64,000 bases of DNA, taken from contig CAWJYN010000006.1 in the NCBI GenBank assembly GCA_963847145.1, forward strand, positions 1-64,000, in the 5' to 3' direction. The DNA is from JABFRJ01 sp963847145. Its GTDB lineage: Bacteria > Pseudomonadota > Alphaproteobacteria > Rhizobiales > Hyphomicrobiaceae. How positions within the stretch are numbered: position 1 is the first letter of the stretch; every line of letters starts with the position of its first letter. Shown here piece by piece: positions 53,907 through 62,869 of the stretch. Made by a program: the position numbers and the translations under genes. Below the pieces are notes generated by a model, which saw only the letters and a program-made list of their open reading frames with translations, was not told the origin of the DNA and ran no database searches.

Positions 53907-54235
53907 AGTGCGGCACGGGGACGTGCCACTCCGGATGAGACGAGCCCGGCGGAAAGCGCCGCGACCTCTAGGGAACCTGGCGGGGGAACCAGGCGGGAGG
54001 TGGTCGCGACGAACCACGGGTGGGGGACACCGTGGGGCCGGCGGGCGACGTGCTGCGTCCGGGCTTTGCAATGACGGTCGCGCTGGCGCGTCTTGGGTGC
54101 GCACCTTGTTGGCTGGCGGTCATTGGTTCTGTTTCCGGGTTCGGCGCAGGCCGGGTCTGGCCTGCGACCGGACGATGATGTGCAACCTCCTTGGCTCTTC
54201 GGTTTAGTTTCGGGCGCACCTCAGGCACGGGAGGT
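53870..54235 (-). ncRNA. candidate structured RNA with C-rich hairpin loops
   Basis: No protein pattern is convincing here, yet the leftward strand shows an ordered set of hairpins. They are CGCAGGCC/GGCCTGCG (54,145-54,166), CCACGG/CCGTGG with a loop containing CCCCC (54,014-54,036), CCTGG/CCAGG with loop TTCCCCCG (about 53,976-53,993), and GGCACG/CGTGCC with a short CCCC loop (about 53,912-53,928). A strong hairpin and ATTTTTAT follow at 53,870-53,906. The right boundary is guessed from an A/T-rich promoter-like block at 54,240-54,300. C-rich loops in tandem hairpins recall alphaproteobacterial anti-Shine-Dalgarno small RNAs; this resemblance is an inference. Confidence 0.45.
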
Positions 54236-54496
54236 GTTTTTGGTATTTATGCAATCTAAGATAGAATATTTAAAGAAAGGTTACACCGCACCAACTGCAG
54301 GTCGAAGATTCTGGTGGGACACCTGATGGATAAGTTGCCGCGCAGCAAGGTTAATAAGCGATCGCTGAAACCAGGGCAAAGCACAGCTTGACTTGGAGTC
54401 TCAGACACTTGAATACGTCCGCGGTCGCTCAGGACGACGCGGCAGGACGAGATGGGCGCCCGATCCAGACGGCGGCCTGGCAGGACGGGGAAACCG

Positions 54497-55528
54497 ATGG
54501 CGAAGGTCAAGCGACATCAGCGCCCGAAGGCTACGGAACCCGCCCGGCGCGTGTCTGCGACGCGCGCAAAGGGCCGCGTGGCCGTCGCGGCGCCGCTCAG
54601 TGCGCCGACAGCAAAACGGATGTCTGCTAGCGTCAAGGCCGGCAGCGTGATGGCCGCTGCCAAGCCTGGCAAAACAACTCCTAAGACGACCGGCAAAACG
54701 GCCGGCAAAACGGCTGGCAAGACAGCCGGCAAGACTGCTGTGAAGACGTTGTCGAAACCGTTGCCGCCGAAAAAAGCGGGCAGAGCGACTGGCAAAGCGG
54801 CTGGCCTACCCAAAAAGCCCGTGGCGAAAAGTGCGGTGGTCATGCCGGTCAAGGCGGGCCAGACGCCGGCCGCGAAAAAAGCCGTGGCGCCGGTTGTTGT
54901 GCCTGAGCGTCCGGCGACGAAGAAAAGCGGCGCGGCCGCTGCGCCAGTCGTTGCCACGGCGGGAAAAAACTTGCTAAGGGCTGCCGCGAAAGGTGCTAGC
55001 GCTGCGCTGCCGCGCGAGAGCCGTCCGGCGACGCCTGAGAAGGCATCCGCTGTGCCGCCGCCGGCCACGAGGAACGGCAAGACAATGGGAAAGAAACCTT
55101 TCGGGGGTGCGATGCCGACGACGCTGCCACCGGGCTACCGGCCAGCGGATACGGAACCCTTCATGGGCGCGCTGCAACGGATCTATTTCCGCAACAAGCT
55201 GCTGCAGTGGAAAGACGACATCATCGTGCAGAATCGCGAGACGTTGCAGGTGCTGCACGACGATACGCTGCAACATTCCGATATCGCGGACCGGGCAAAT
55301 TCGGAAGCCGAGCGAGCGCTGGAATTGCGCGCCCGTGACCGCCAACGGAAGCTGGTTTCCAAGATCGACGCGGCGGTGGCGCGGATCGATGATGGCACTT
55401 ACGGATACTGCGAGGAAACGGGCGAGCCGATCAGCCTGAAACGGCTCGATGCGCGGCCCATTGCGACCATGTCGCTGGAAGCGCAGGAGCGCCACGAGCG
55501 CCGCGAAAAGGTCTACCGGGAAGACTGA
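54497..55528 (+). CDS. dksA: DksA/TraR zinc-finger protein with a long basic N-terminal tail
   Basis: 343 residues. Residues 1 to about 205 are Lys/Ala/Pro/Thr-rich and of low complexity, with a repeated GKTAGKTAGKTAGKT at 66-80 and many KK/PK steps, like histone-H1-type or AlgP-like tails. From about residue 218 a full DksA domain follows: ADTEPFMGALQRIYFRNKLL, then the coiled coil (DRANSEAERALELRARDRQR), the tip-type residues (DD in LHDDTLQ), IDDGTYGYCEETGEPISLKR, ARPIATMSLEAQERHERREK. The zinc site is the reduced alphaproteobacterial form with one Cys in YGYCEETGEP. DksA modulates RNA polymerase with ppGpp. The ATG at 54,497 follows GGACGGGG. A usual DksA is about 140 residues, so the tail more than doubles it. 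Confidence 0.85.
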   Translation: MAKVKRHQRPKATEPARRVSATRAKGRVAVAAPLSAPTAKRMSASVKAGSVMAAAKPGKTTPKTTGKTAGKTAGKTAGKTAVKTLSKPLPPKKAGRATGKAAGLPKKPVAKSAVVMPVKAGQTPAAKKAVAPVVVPERPATKKSGAAAAPVVATAGKNLLRAAAKGASAALPRESRPATPEKASAVPPPATRNGKTMGKKPFGGAMPTTLPPGYRPADTEPFMGALQRIYFRNKLLQWKDDIIVQNRETLQVLHDDTLQHSDIADRANSEAERALELRARDRQRKLVSKIDAAVARIDDGTYGYCEETGEPISLKRLDARPIATMSLEAQERHERREKVYRED

Positions 55529-55573
55529 GGCGGGTCGGCCAATTTTTACCGGTGTTTCATTCGGGAACACGCG

Positions 55574-55588
55574 TTAACGTTTGGTCAA
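55574..55588 (+). promoter_or_regulatory. CtrA-like box TTAA-N7-TCAA
   Basis: TTAACGTTTGGTCAA differs by one base from the CtrA consensus TTAA-N7-TTAA. It lies 73 bases before the ATG of the small secreted gene and just after dksA. Alphaproteobacteria with CckA normally have CtrA. Confidence 0.3.
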
Positions 55589-55660
55589 CGTTTGGCAGGG
55601 AAGATAGCGCATCGCCATCGGCACCGTGAACCGGTGCGTCCCCCTGTGTGGTTCGACGTG

Positions 55661-55966
55661 ATGACCCTTACGCCAAGATCAAGCCGACGTGGGCGCCTGC
55701 CGTGGCTGACGGTGGGGGCACTTGCCGTTGTGAGCTCTGGATGGCCGTTGCCGCTGGCGGCGCAACCCCCGGCCAGTGACGTTCGCAACAGTTCCGCGAC
55801 TGCGCAGTCGCAGATGCCGCCCACGAAGGCCGTGCCGGAAGATCACGCGCCCGTGCACGTGCAGCTGAGGACGCTGGATCTGACGGCGCTGGATGCCAGT
55901 GCGTTCGGGGATTGGGAACCCAATGCACGCCTGAGCAGCCTGGCGCCGCCGCGCCGCAAGCGGTGA
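55661..55966 (+). CDS. small secreted protein, 101 residues
   Basis: From the ATG at 55,661: a basic start MTLTPRSSRRGR, a hydrophobic core LPWLTVGALAVVSSGWPLPL, then AAQPPASDVRNSSATAQSQ, which fits a signal peptide cleaved after LAAQ or similar. The mature part is short and acidic in the middle (VHVQLRTLDLTALDASAFGD) and ends in a basic tail. I recognise no family. It is convergent with the MscS gene, 15 bases away. A GTG/ATG further upstream at 55,592 would add an unlikely His/Arg-rich lead. Moderately supported by signal-peptide layout and the CtrA-like site. Confidence 0.5.
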   Translation: MTLTPRSSRRGRLPWLTVGALAVVSSGWPLPLAAQPPASDVRNSSATAQSQMPPTKAVPEDHAPVHVQLRTLDLTALDASAFGDWEPNARLSSLAPPRRKR

Positions 55967-55981
55967 TGCGCCGGTTGCCCA

Positions 55982-58525
55982 CTACTCCGCGGCGACGGTG
56001 GATTTGGCGAGTTCAACGACTGGCATGGGCACCACGATCTGGTTGTGGCGGCGGAGTTCTTTCAGGATGCCGACGCGCAATTCGGTGTGCACCTGAAGGC
56101 GGCGGTTGATGTCGCCGATGGTGGCGCGCAAAGCAAATTCCAGGATGCCGGGGCTGAAATTCTCAAGCGAGGCCACTGGTTCGGGTATTTTCATAACCTG
56201 GGGATGACTGCGTGCGCTGTCGACGATAATCTTGAGCACCTTGTCGGGGTCGGCTGCGCCATCGAGCGAGAACTTGATGACGACGCGGCCGAGCATATTG
56301 CGATGGGTCAAGTTGACGACGCGACCGGAGATCAACTCGGAATTCGGCACGATCAGGCTGGCGCTATCGAACGTCTCGATCTCGGTTGATCGCACCGAGA
56401 TGCGGCGCACGTGACCCTGCTGATCACCGAGGGCGATCCAGTCGCCGACTTTGATGGGCCGCTCGACGAGCAGGATCAGACCGGAGACGAAGTTGTTGAC
56501 GATGGACTGCAGGCCAAAACCGATGCCGACGGAGAGCGCGCCGGCGACGATGGCGAGACTGGTGATGTCGAAACCGGCATAGGACACCGCAACAAGCGCC
56601 GCCAGCGTAATGCCGGAATAGCCGACAGCCTGGTCGATGGAATTGGAAATGCCAGCGTCCATCCGCGTTTCGGTCAGTACGCCGTCGCGCAGCCAGCGCT
56701 GCAGCAGGCGGGTGAGAAACAGCAACCCGGTGAACAGGGCAATCCCGAGGACGATCCGCGCCAAGCTGATTTTGAGATGCCCGACCTCGAAACCGAACAC
56801 GAGGCTCTTGAACCAGTCGCGAATGTCGGCGGCCTGGAAGCCCCATTGCAGTAGCAGCAGAGGCAGAGCCACCGTCAGCAGTGACAGCGTCAGCACGACT
56901 TCAAGCAGACGTGACAGTTGACGTTGCCGCGACGGTTCGAGACCAAATCGCGTTTCCAGAAGTTCGCCAATGACAACGCGGCCATCGGGACGGCTGCGCG
57001 TCGACGCACGGATAGCGAGGTAGCAAATTCCGGCCGCGGCCAGCACGATGCTGCCCAGCACCAGCTGATGGGCGATGAAGCGGCCAAGCGCGACATACCC
57101 GAGAAGCGACGTGCCCAGGATCGCGACTGCGACGAGCCACAACGGGCCTTTGATCCACAGCGGTGCAGTGCGCGAGACAAACGTCGGCGTGTCGTGATGG
57201 CCATTGACGGGGCGGTCGGCTGCCGCCTGGGGGACAAACGGTGTCAACAGCATTGCTGCCAGCAGCAGCACGAACAGGCAGCTGGCGATAAAGGTTTGCG
57301 CGATGGTGACCGTCAGCGGCACGTAAATGATACGGCTCAAGTCGGTTAGGACGATGTCCAGAACATACACGCCAACAAAAGCTTCAAGCAGCCACAACAC
57401 GCGTGCGGCCGTATGATCAGCAAGCGGGATCAATCGCCAAGCCGGTGACTTCGGTGCCAGCGCGACCCGCAGCATGGCGGAGGCGGCGGCAAAAATCAGT
57501 AGCCCCTGAAGAACCGTGACACCGAAGCCCGACCAGTGGTCATAGAACAACTCGAGCCCTTCGAAGCCAGCGTAGAGCGCTAAGGTGGCTGCGGCGAATG
57601 GCAAGGCCCTGGCCGGGCCCATCCAGGCGGCGCGGCTGGCGCGCTCGAAGAAGCTCGGCGAGACGGCGGGCCGCTCCAGGTGTTTCGCCAAGTAACGGCG
57701 CGTCGTCACGTGGAGGCCAGCAAAGAGGGCTGCCACGCCGAGGAGCAGCGCGCTGAGCAATGCCGACTTGCGTGAGGCCCAATCGAGCCAGTCGCCACCG
57801 TAGTAGCGGACGCGGCCCATCACGCCGCTCATGCGCGAACCTACATCTGACCACACCGAGGGCCGCATGGGGCTGTCACGCCGTTCGAACAAATTGCGGG
57901 TGAAGATCTGATAGCGCATCACCGTAATGCGATCGATCAGCTGCTTGGCGCGTACCCAGGCGAGCTCAGTCGTTTTCACGGCGCTGTCGAGGGCACCGGC
58001 CATGGCGTTCAGACGCGCGCGCTCAGAGGCGACGGTGGGCGTCTCGGGCGGCTGGTTGCCAGTGGGCACGGGACCGAGTTTCTCGATCTGCCGTTTCATC
58101 TCTTCGAGCTGCGGACGCAGCTGCTCGGCCGTTGCGGTGCTCTCGTAAATGATGCGCTCGACGTCGCCGCGCAGCCGCGACAATTCCGACTCGAGTTCCT
58201 TGAGCTGATTGATCGACTTCTCGGCGCCCTCGATGTTTTTGGCCAGCCGCGTGACCGGATCGAGTAACTCGGGCGGCAAGACAGGCTGCGCGGGTGCCGC
58301 AACGGCAGGGGGCGGGACAGGAGCGGCGGCCGGTGGGGGTGTCGCTGGGGTTGCTGGTTGCGCTGGCGCTGGTGGCGTCGCGGCTGGCGCGGTGGGCGGC
58401 GCCTGAGCAAGCACGAGGTTCGACCATGCCATCATCGCCGTTGTGATGACGGTGGCCACGAACCCTGCTGCGGCCTGTTGACGGTCCCGAGCCACTGCTG
58501 TCATGCGACGCTTACCGTGTCTCAA
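55982..58525 (-). CDS. mechanosensitive channel, DUF3772-MscS type
   Basis: 847 residues. A signal region (VATVITTAMMAWSNLVLAQA) and an Ala/Pro-rich stretch are followed by a periplasmic DUF3772-like coiled domain (ESELSRLRGDVERIIYESTA, LNAMAGALDSAVKTTELAWV). Several membrane helices follow between residues 230 and 640. The C-terminal MscS module has the pore helix SLAIVAGALSVGIGFGLQSI, VNNFVSGLILLVERPIKVGD, WIALGDQQGHVRRISVRSTE, IIVPNSEL-like text (LIVPNSELISGRVVNLTHRN) and a beta/alpha tail ending PVVELAKSTVAAE. It gates on membrane tension and releases solutes in down-shock. It is leftward and convergent with the small secreted gene. Confidence 0.93.
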   Translation of the reverse strand: MRHGKRRMTAVARDRQQAAAGFVATVITTAMMAWSNLVLAQAPPTAPAATPPAPAQPATPATPPPAAAPVPPPAVAAPAQPVLPPELLDPVTRLAKNIEGAEKSINQLKELESELSRLRGDVERIIYESTATAEQLRPQLEEMKRQIEKLGPVPTGNQPPETPTVASERARLNAMAGALDSAVKTTELAWVRAKQLIDRITVMRYQIFTRNLFERRDSPMRPSVWSDVGSRMSGVMGRVRYYGGDWLDWASRKSALLSALLLGVAALFAGLHVTTRRYLAKHLERPAVSPSFFERASRAAWMGPARALPFAAATLALYAGFEGLELFYDHWSGFGVTVLQGLLIFAAASAMLRVALAPKSPAWRLIPLADHTAARVLWLLEAFVGVYVLDIVLTDLSRIIYVPLTVTIAQTFIASCLFVLLLAAMLLTPFVPQAAADRPVNGHHDTPTFVSRTAPLWIKGPLWLVAVAILGTSLLGYVALGRFIAHQLVLGSIVLAAAGICYLAIRASTRSRPDGRVVIGELLETRFGLEPSRQRQLSRLLEVVLTLSLLTVALPLLLLQWGFQAADIRDWFKSLVFGFEVGHLKISLARIVLGIALFTGLLFLTRLLQRWLRDGVLTETRMDAGISNSIDQAVGYSGITLAALVAVSYAGFDITSLAIVAGALSVGIGFGLQSIVNNFVSGLILLVERPIKVGDWIALGDQQGHVRRISVRSTEIETFDSASLIVPNSELISGRVVNLTHRNMLGRVVIKFSLDGAADPDKVLKIIVDSARSHPQVMKIPEPVASLENFSPGILEFALRATIGDINRRLQVHTELRVGILKELRRHNQIVVPMPVVELAKSTVAAE

Positions 58526-58707
58526 TGTCTCAACTCGCTCTACTCGCAGTCACGTCTCTCGCAGTTCCGTCTCTTGCAGTCGCGGTGCTTGCTCGCGATG
58601 CCAGCAGGCGGCACAGGTGCGCGCGATGGGCGTACACACTGGCTGGCCGGCCGTCTGCCAGGATGATCCAGCCAACGTCGCATTCTTTCTGATCGCGGCG
58701 ACGGCGT

Positions 58708-59073
58708 CTACTCGTTGACGACTTGGCCGAGTGTGCGAGCGGGACGCTGGAAGACCGTCGCTGATGCGTCGCTATCAGCCTTGATGGAAGGACGGGCGGT
58801 GATCACGGCGGGGGCGGCGCCGATGCCGGTCTCGATGACCACGTCGACGGGGCCGCCGGTCAGGATCAAATGTTCGACCCCATCGCGGCGGATCAGCAGT
58901 AATTTGCGCCGGTTATCCACAGAAGCTTGTTCGACGACGCCTAAGCGCTTTTCAGGCCGCGGCCCGAAAAAATTTGCGCCGATCGGTTCGCCGGTCAAAT
59001 AGCTGCGTGCCGCGAGGCCACCGGCGACAAGCGCGACGGCCAGAAAAAGCAGCAGAAAGAACCACGTGAGCAT
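58708..59073 (-). CDS. FliO-like membrane protein
   Basis: 121 residues from the ATG at 59,073: one N-terminal membrane helix (MLTWFFLLLFLAVALVAGGL) and a cytoplasmic FliO-type domain: FFGPRPEKRLGVVEQASVDN, RRKLLLIRRDGVEHLILTGG, PVDVVIETGIGAAP. The pattern RRxLLLIRRDxVEHLILTGGPxDVVIETGI is the alphaproteobacterial FliO signature, the small component of the flagellar export gate. No other flagellar gene is in the window, so this may be a flagellar gene apart from its cluster or a non-flagellar homologue. It is leftward and divergent from cckA with about 200 bases between. Confidence 0.75.
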   Translation of the reverse strand: MLTWFFLLLFLAVALVAGGLAARSYLTGEPIGANFFGPRPEKRLGVVEQASVDNRRKLLLIRRDGVEHLILTGGPVDVVIETGIGAAPAVITARPSIKADSDASATVFQRPARTLGQVVNE

Positions 59074-59276
59074 TTTTGATCCTGTAGCTTTGCATCGACG
59101 CTTGTACTTGTGCACGCAGACAAGGCGGCCGTGCGGCACCTCAACCCGAGCGCCCTGCTACCAGATTTTTAGTCAGCCTTTAACCCTAATGATTGATTGG
59201 TGTCCCACCGCGGCTGGGGAAAACCAGCCGTTGCGTCAGGTCCATCCGCTTCGTTTGGTGTGAGTTGCTTCCGTTC

Positions 59277-61942
59277 ATGCGTCCAATGACCTCAGTTATC
59301 CCCACGCCTTGGCTGCCGCTGCAAGACAAGCTGCTGCAGAATCAGCTTATAAACCGCGTTATGGCGGCGATTGAGGAACAGCGCGATCGGTTGGAGCAAG
59401 GCAGAGGTTCAGCACTCGTTGCCTTGGTGAAAACCCTCTTGGCGACTTTGGGTGCGGCTGCGGCACTGGCGTTGGCTGTCGCCTTCATGGCGGCGACGCA
59501 TACCGGGCAGCCCGCTGGCCTCGCGGTCCTGGCGTTGCTGGCGGTGACCGGAATATTCTTTCTATTCGGACTGTTGTCGGGTTTTGTCCGGTTGCAGGAG
59601 CGCGGGCAGACGCATGAAATTGCGCGCGGCGTGGCCGAGACCGACGACCACGGCCTGCAGGTGCTGACCGATGACGGCAGCATCGTGTTTGCCAATACGG
59701 CGTTCATGACGCTGTTCGGGACGGCGCAGAAATCGATCGAAGAACTCTGGCTGCCGATCCGCGGGCCGGTGAGGCTGTCTACCGGTTGGCGCGGGCGGCG
59801 GAGCGGCTCGAGGCGCGCAGTGAAGATATCGCCGTGCGCGATCTGCGCGGGCTGGTGCCGCATGCCGGTCCGGGGGCTGCGCGCACGCCGGCCACGCTGC
59901 AGGTCAAGACGCGGTGGCTCAGAATCACGGTGAAACCGTTCCACCCGGCGGCGACGGTGTCCGACCGGCGGCGCATGACGCTGTGGGATGTCACCGACAT
60001 CACGGCCGACCGGATGCGTGAGATGGACGCGGTGGGCGGACTTGAGCGGCAGCTGGCCTATTTCGATACGATGCCGGTGGGGCTGTTTGCGGTTTCGGCC
60101 AATGGCCGGATCGCGCATCTTAATCAGACGCTGTGTGGCTGGCTCGGACTGCGGCTCGATCAGGCGCGCCAGCAGGGCTGGTCGCTGGCCGACATCTGTC
60201 CGGCGGAAGCAGAAGCGCTGGTGCAGGCGATGCATCACCGTGCGCCGGGCACGGTTGAACGTTTCGACGTTGATCTTGTGCGCGAGGACGGCCGGGTGAT
60301 CCCGGTTCGGCTGGCGTGCCGGGTCGGTGACCGGCCAGAGCGCGGCGATCCGCTGACAGTGCTGGTGTTCGACCGGGTCAATGATCTGGCCGGCGACATG
60401 GCGGCAAGTCCGCTCGAAGAACGTGGTGCCCGACTGTTCCACGCAGCGCCTTTTGCGATTGCGACGCTGGACCGGCAGGGTGCGGTGGTTAGTGCGAACG
60501 CAGCGTTCCAGCGCATGTGCAGCCACGATGGCGCACGGCCGGCGCAGACAGCGAAGCTGGCTGATCTCGTGCTGGCTGATGCGGCACCCGAGGACCGGCA
60601 GGCGGTTGAGGCCGGCATCGTGCGCGTCACCAGTGGGCGTGCGACGGCGGCACCGTTTGAGGTGTCGTATGGTCCAGAACAGCAGACGACGCGGCGCATC
60701 TACATGAGCCCGCTGACGGTGGGTGCCGATCCGCGCGAGGCGGCGATTGTTTACATGCTCGATACCAGCGAGCTCAAGGCGCTGGAGTTGAAGTTCATCC
60801 AAAGCCAGAAGCTGGAAGCAGTCGGCAAACTCGCCGGCGGCATCGCGCACGACTTCAACAACGTGCTGACGGTGATCATCGGCATGTCGGACCTGCTGTT
60901 GCAGAGCCGCCGTCCGACGGATCCCGGCTACACCGACGTGATGCAAATTCGCTCCAACGCCAACCGCGCGGCCGGCATGGTGCAGCAGTTGCTCGCCTTC
61001 TCGCGCAAGCAGACCTTGAAGCCGGAAGTGCTGACGCTCAACGACGTCATCCAGGATTTCGGCTATTCGCTGAACCGGTTGCTCGGCGAGAAGATCGATC
61101 TCAAACATACGCCGGGGCGCGATCTGTGGTTCGTCAAAGCCGACAAGACGCAGTTTGACCAGATCCTCATCAATCTCACGGTGAATGCCCGGGACGCGAT
61201 GCCTGCCGGTGGGCGTCTCACGATCCGCACGCGCAATGTGTCGGTGCGGGATAGTTTGAAATTGGCGAGCCAGAACGTAGCGTCCGGGGAATATGTGCTG
61301 GTCGAGGTCGAGGATAGCGGCACCGGCATGCCCGCCGAGATCGTCGCCAAGATTTTCGAGCCGTATTTCACCACCAAGGAAGTCGGCAAAGGTACGGGCC
61401 TTGGCCTCTCAACTGTCTACGGCATCGTCAAGCAGACGGGTGGTTACATCTTCTGCGAAAGTGTGATGGGCCGCGGCACCACGTTCCGCATCTACTTGCC
61501 GCGACATGTGGCAGTTGAAGGCGCACCGGTGGTCGAAGCCCAAGTCAAAGCCGGCCCGACCACCGACTTGTCTGGCACGGGCCGTGTGCTGCTCGTCGAA
61601 GACGAAGATGGCGTGCGTTCGTTCGCCATGCGCGCCCTCCAACGGCAGGGCTACGAAGTGTTCGAGGCCGTCTCCGGTGTGGACGCGCTCGAAGTGATGG
61701 AGCGCGAAGGCGGCAAGGTCGATATCGTCGTCTCCGACGTCATCATGCCGGAGATGGATGGCCCGACGATGTTCAAGGAACTGCGCAAAACGCACCCAAA
61801 CTTGAAGATCATCTTCGTCTCCGGCTATCCGGACGATGCCTTCAAGAACGGGCTCGGCGAACAAGACACCTTCGCGTTCCTGCCGAAACCCTTCACGCTC
61901 TCGCAGCTGGCGGAGAAGGTGAAAGAGCAGTTAGGGCGGTGA
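59277..61942 (+). CDS. cckA: hybrid sensor histidine kinase, CckA-like, one frameshift
   Basis: With one base restored the product is 888 residues. Two membrane helices (LVALVKTLLATLGAAAALAL, LAVLALLAVTGIFFLFGLLS) precede PAS domains (VLTDDGSIVFANTAFMTLFG; YFDTMPVGLFAVSANGRIAH; AAPFAIATLDRQGAVVSANA). Then comes a HisKA domain with LAGGIAHDFNNVLTVIIG (His near residue 524), an HATPase domain (NLTVNARDAMPAGG, DSGTGMPAEIVAKIF, KGTGLGLSTVYGIVKQTGG) and a receiver domain (VLLVEDEDGVRSF, VSDVIMPEMDGP, GYPDDAFKNG). The layout matches alphaproteobacterial CckA, which phosphorylates ChpT and thereby CtrA. At about 59,745 one base is missing (GAACTCTGGCTGCC should read EELLAADPRAG). Since CckA is usually essential, this is probably a sequencing error. 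Confidence 0.88.
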
Positions 61943-61952
61943 GACCGATTGC

Positions 61953-62516
61953 TCAACTCTGCCCATATCGCGCAAACACCACCTGCGTGTCGCCCCAGGT
62001 GCGGGTGTCGAGGTGAGCGAAGCCGTCGGGTAGCGCGAGGCCGGCGCCGGCGCGTTGTTCGATGACGGCGATGGCGCTGGGCGATAGCCAGTTCCCCGCA
62101 GCGGCTGATGTCAGTGCTTTCGTTGCAAGCCCCTGGTCGTAGGGTGGATCGGCAAACAGCAGTGAAAATCCGCCATACTTCCCCGCCGGTCCGAGCCCCG
62201 TCGCATCCCGCCGGAAAATCTTGGTGATGCCGGTCAGGCCAAAGGCTTCGACGTTGTCGCGGATCACGCCACGAGCGGCAGCGTCGTCCTCGACGAACAT
62301 GCAGAACGCCGCACCGCGGGAGAGCGCCTCGACACCAAGCGCGCCGGTGCCCGCGAACAGGTCCAGCACCCGCGCCCCTTCGAACTCAAAGCCCTCGATG
62401 CCATGCGCCAGAATGTTGAACACCGCCTCGCGCACGCGATCGGAGGTTGGCCGGGTCGCATCCGTTGGTGGGGCGGCGATGGTCCGGCCTCGAAACTGTC
62501 CGCCGACAATGCGCAT
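61953..62516 (-). CDS. rsmD: 16S rRNA (guanine-966-N2)-methyltransferase
   Basis: 187 residues from the ATG at 62,516: MRIVGGQFRGRTIAAPPTDA, TRPTSDRVREAVFNILAHGI, the SAM-binding VLDLFAGTGALGVEALSRGA, ASCMFVEDD-type acidic turn (FCMFVEDDAAARGVI), DATGL and the catalytic LLFADPPYDQGLA (DPPY). These are the RsmD landmarks. It methylates G966 of 16S rRNA. An in-frame ATG at 62,537 would add seven residues. It is convergent with cckA, 10 bases between stops. Confidence 0.94.
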   Translation of the reverse strand: MRIVGGQFRGRTIAAPPTDATRPTSDRVREAVFNILAHGIEGFEFEGARVLDLFAGTGALGVEALSRGAAFCMFVEDDAAARGVIRDNVEAFGLTGITKIFRRDATGLGPAGKYGGFSLLFADPPYDQGLATKALTSAAAGNWLSPSAIAVIEQRAGAGLALPDGFAHLDTRTWGDTQVVFARYGQS

Positions 62517-62869
62517 GGGATCGAACTCATTTTCCAAACGTTAAAGCGGGAATTCGCGGCTGCTTTCGGTTAATTTTTGCCCGTTTTCTGGCTGGAAATT
62601 AACGACACTCCGTCAATTCCCAACACATTCGCGGCAGTTCTCGTGGTGATTGCCATCTGATTTAATCGCAATCGGCCCAAAATTCAAAAAATCAGCCTCA
62701 CCAATTCCCGCCTCCTCAGGCCGTGAGATACTGCAGGTTCGTTTTCCTCCTGGATATCTCGCCCGTGTTCCTTCGCATGCCAGCCTCCCCGCAGAACAGC
62801 AACGCCGGCACGCCCCAGGTCGGGACGGCCGGCGCTGCAGAACCGAACCTTGCGGCTCAGACCAAAATC
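62517..62869. other. intergenic region between rsmD and pnp
   Basis: 350 bases without a convincing gene. It must hold the rsmD promoter; it has TTAA-containing half-boxes (GGTTAATTTTT near 62,565, GAAATTAACG near 62,593). A GC-rich inverted repeat at 62,800-62,835 (GCCGGC / GCCGGC) could end the pnp transcript but lacks a T-tract. Confidence 0.4.

Noticed and set aside
53968..54228. An 86-residue open frame on the minus strand inside the candidate RNA
   Set aside because: It is Pro/Arg/Ser-rich without any domain pattern, and the hairpin series explains the region better.
53870..54235. tmRNA, RNase P RNA or SRP RNA
   Set aside because: No tag-peptide frame, tRNA-like end, or conserved core of these RNAs could be found; only unrelated tandem hairpins.
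59342..61108. Long open frame of about 590 codons on the minus strand
   Set aside because: It is antisense to cckA, whose domains are clear; the reverse reading is Arg/His-rich without motifs.
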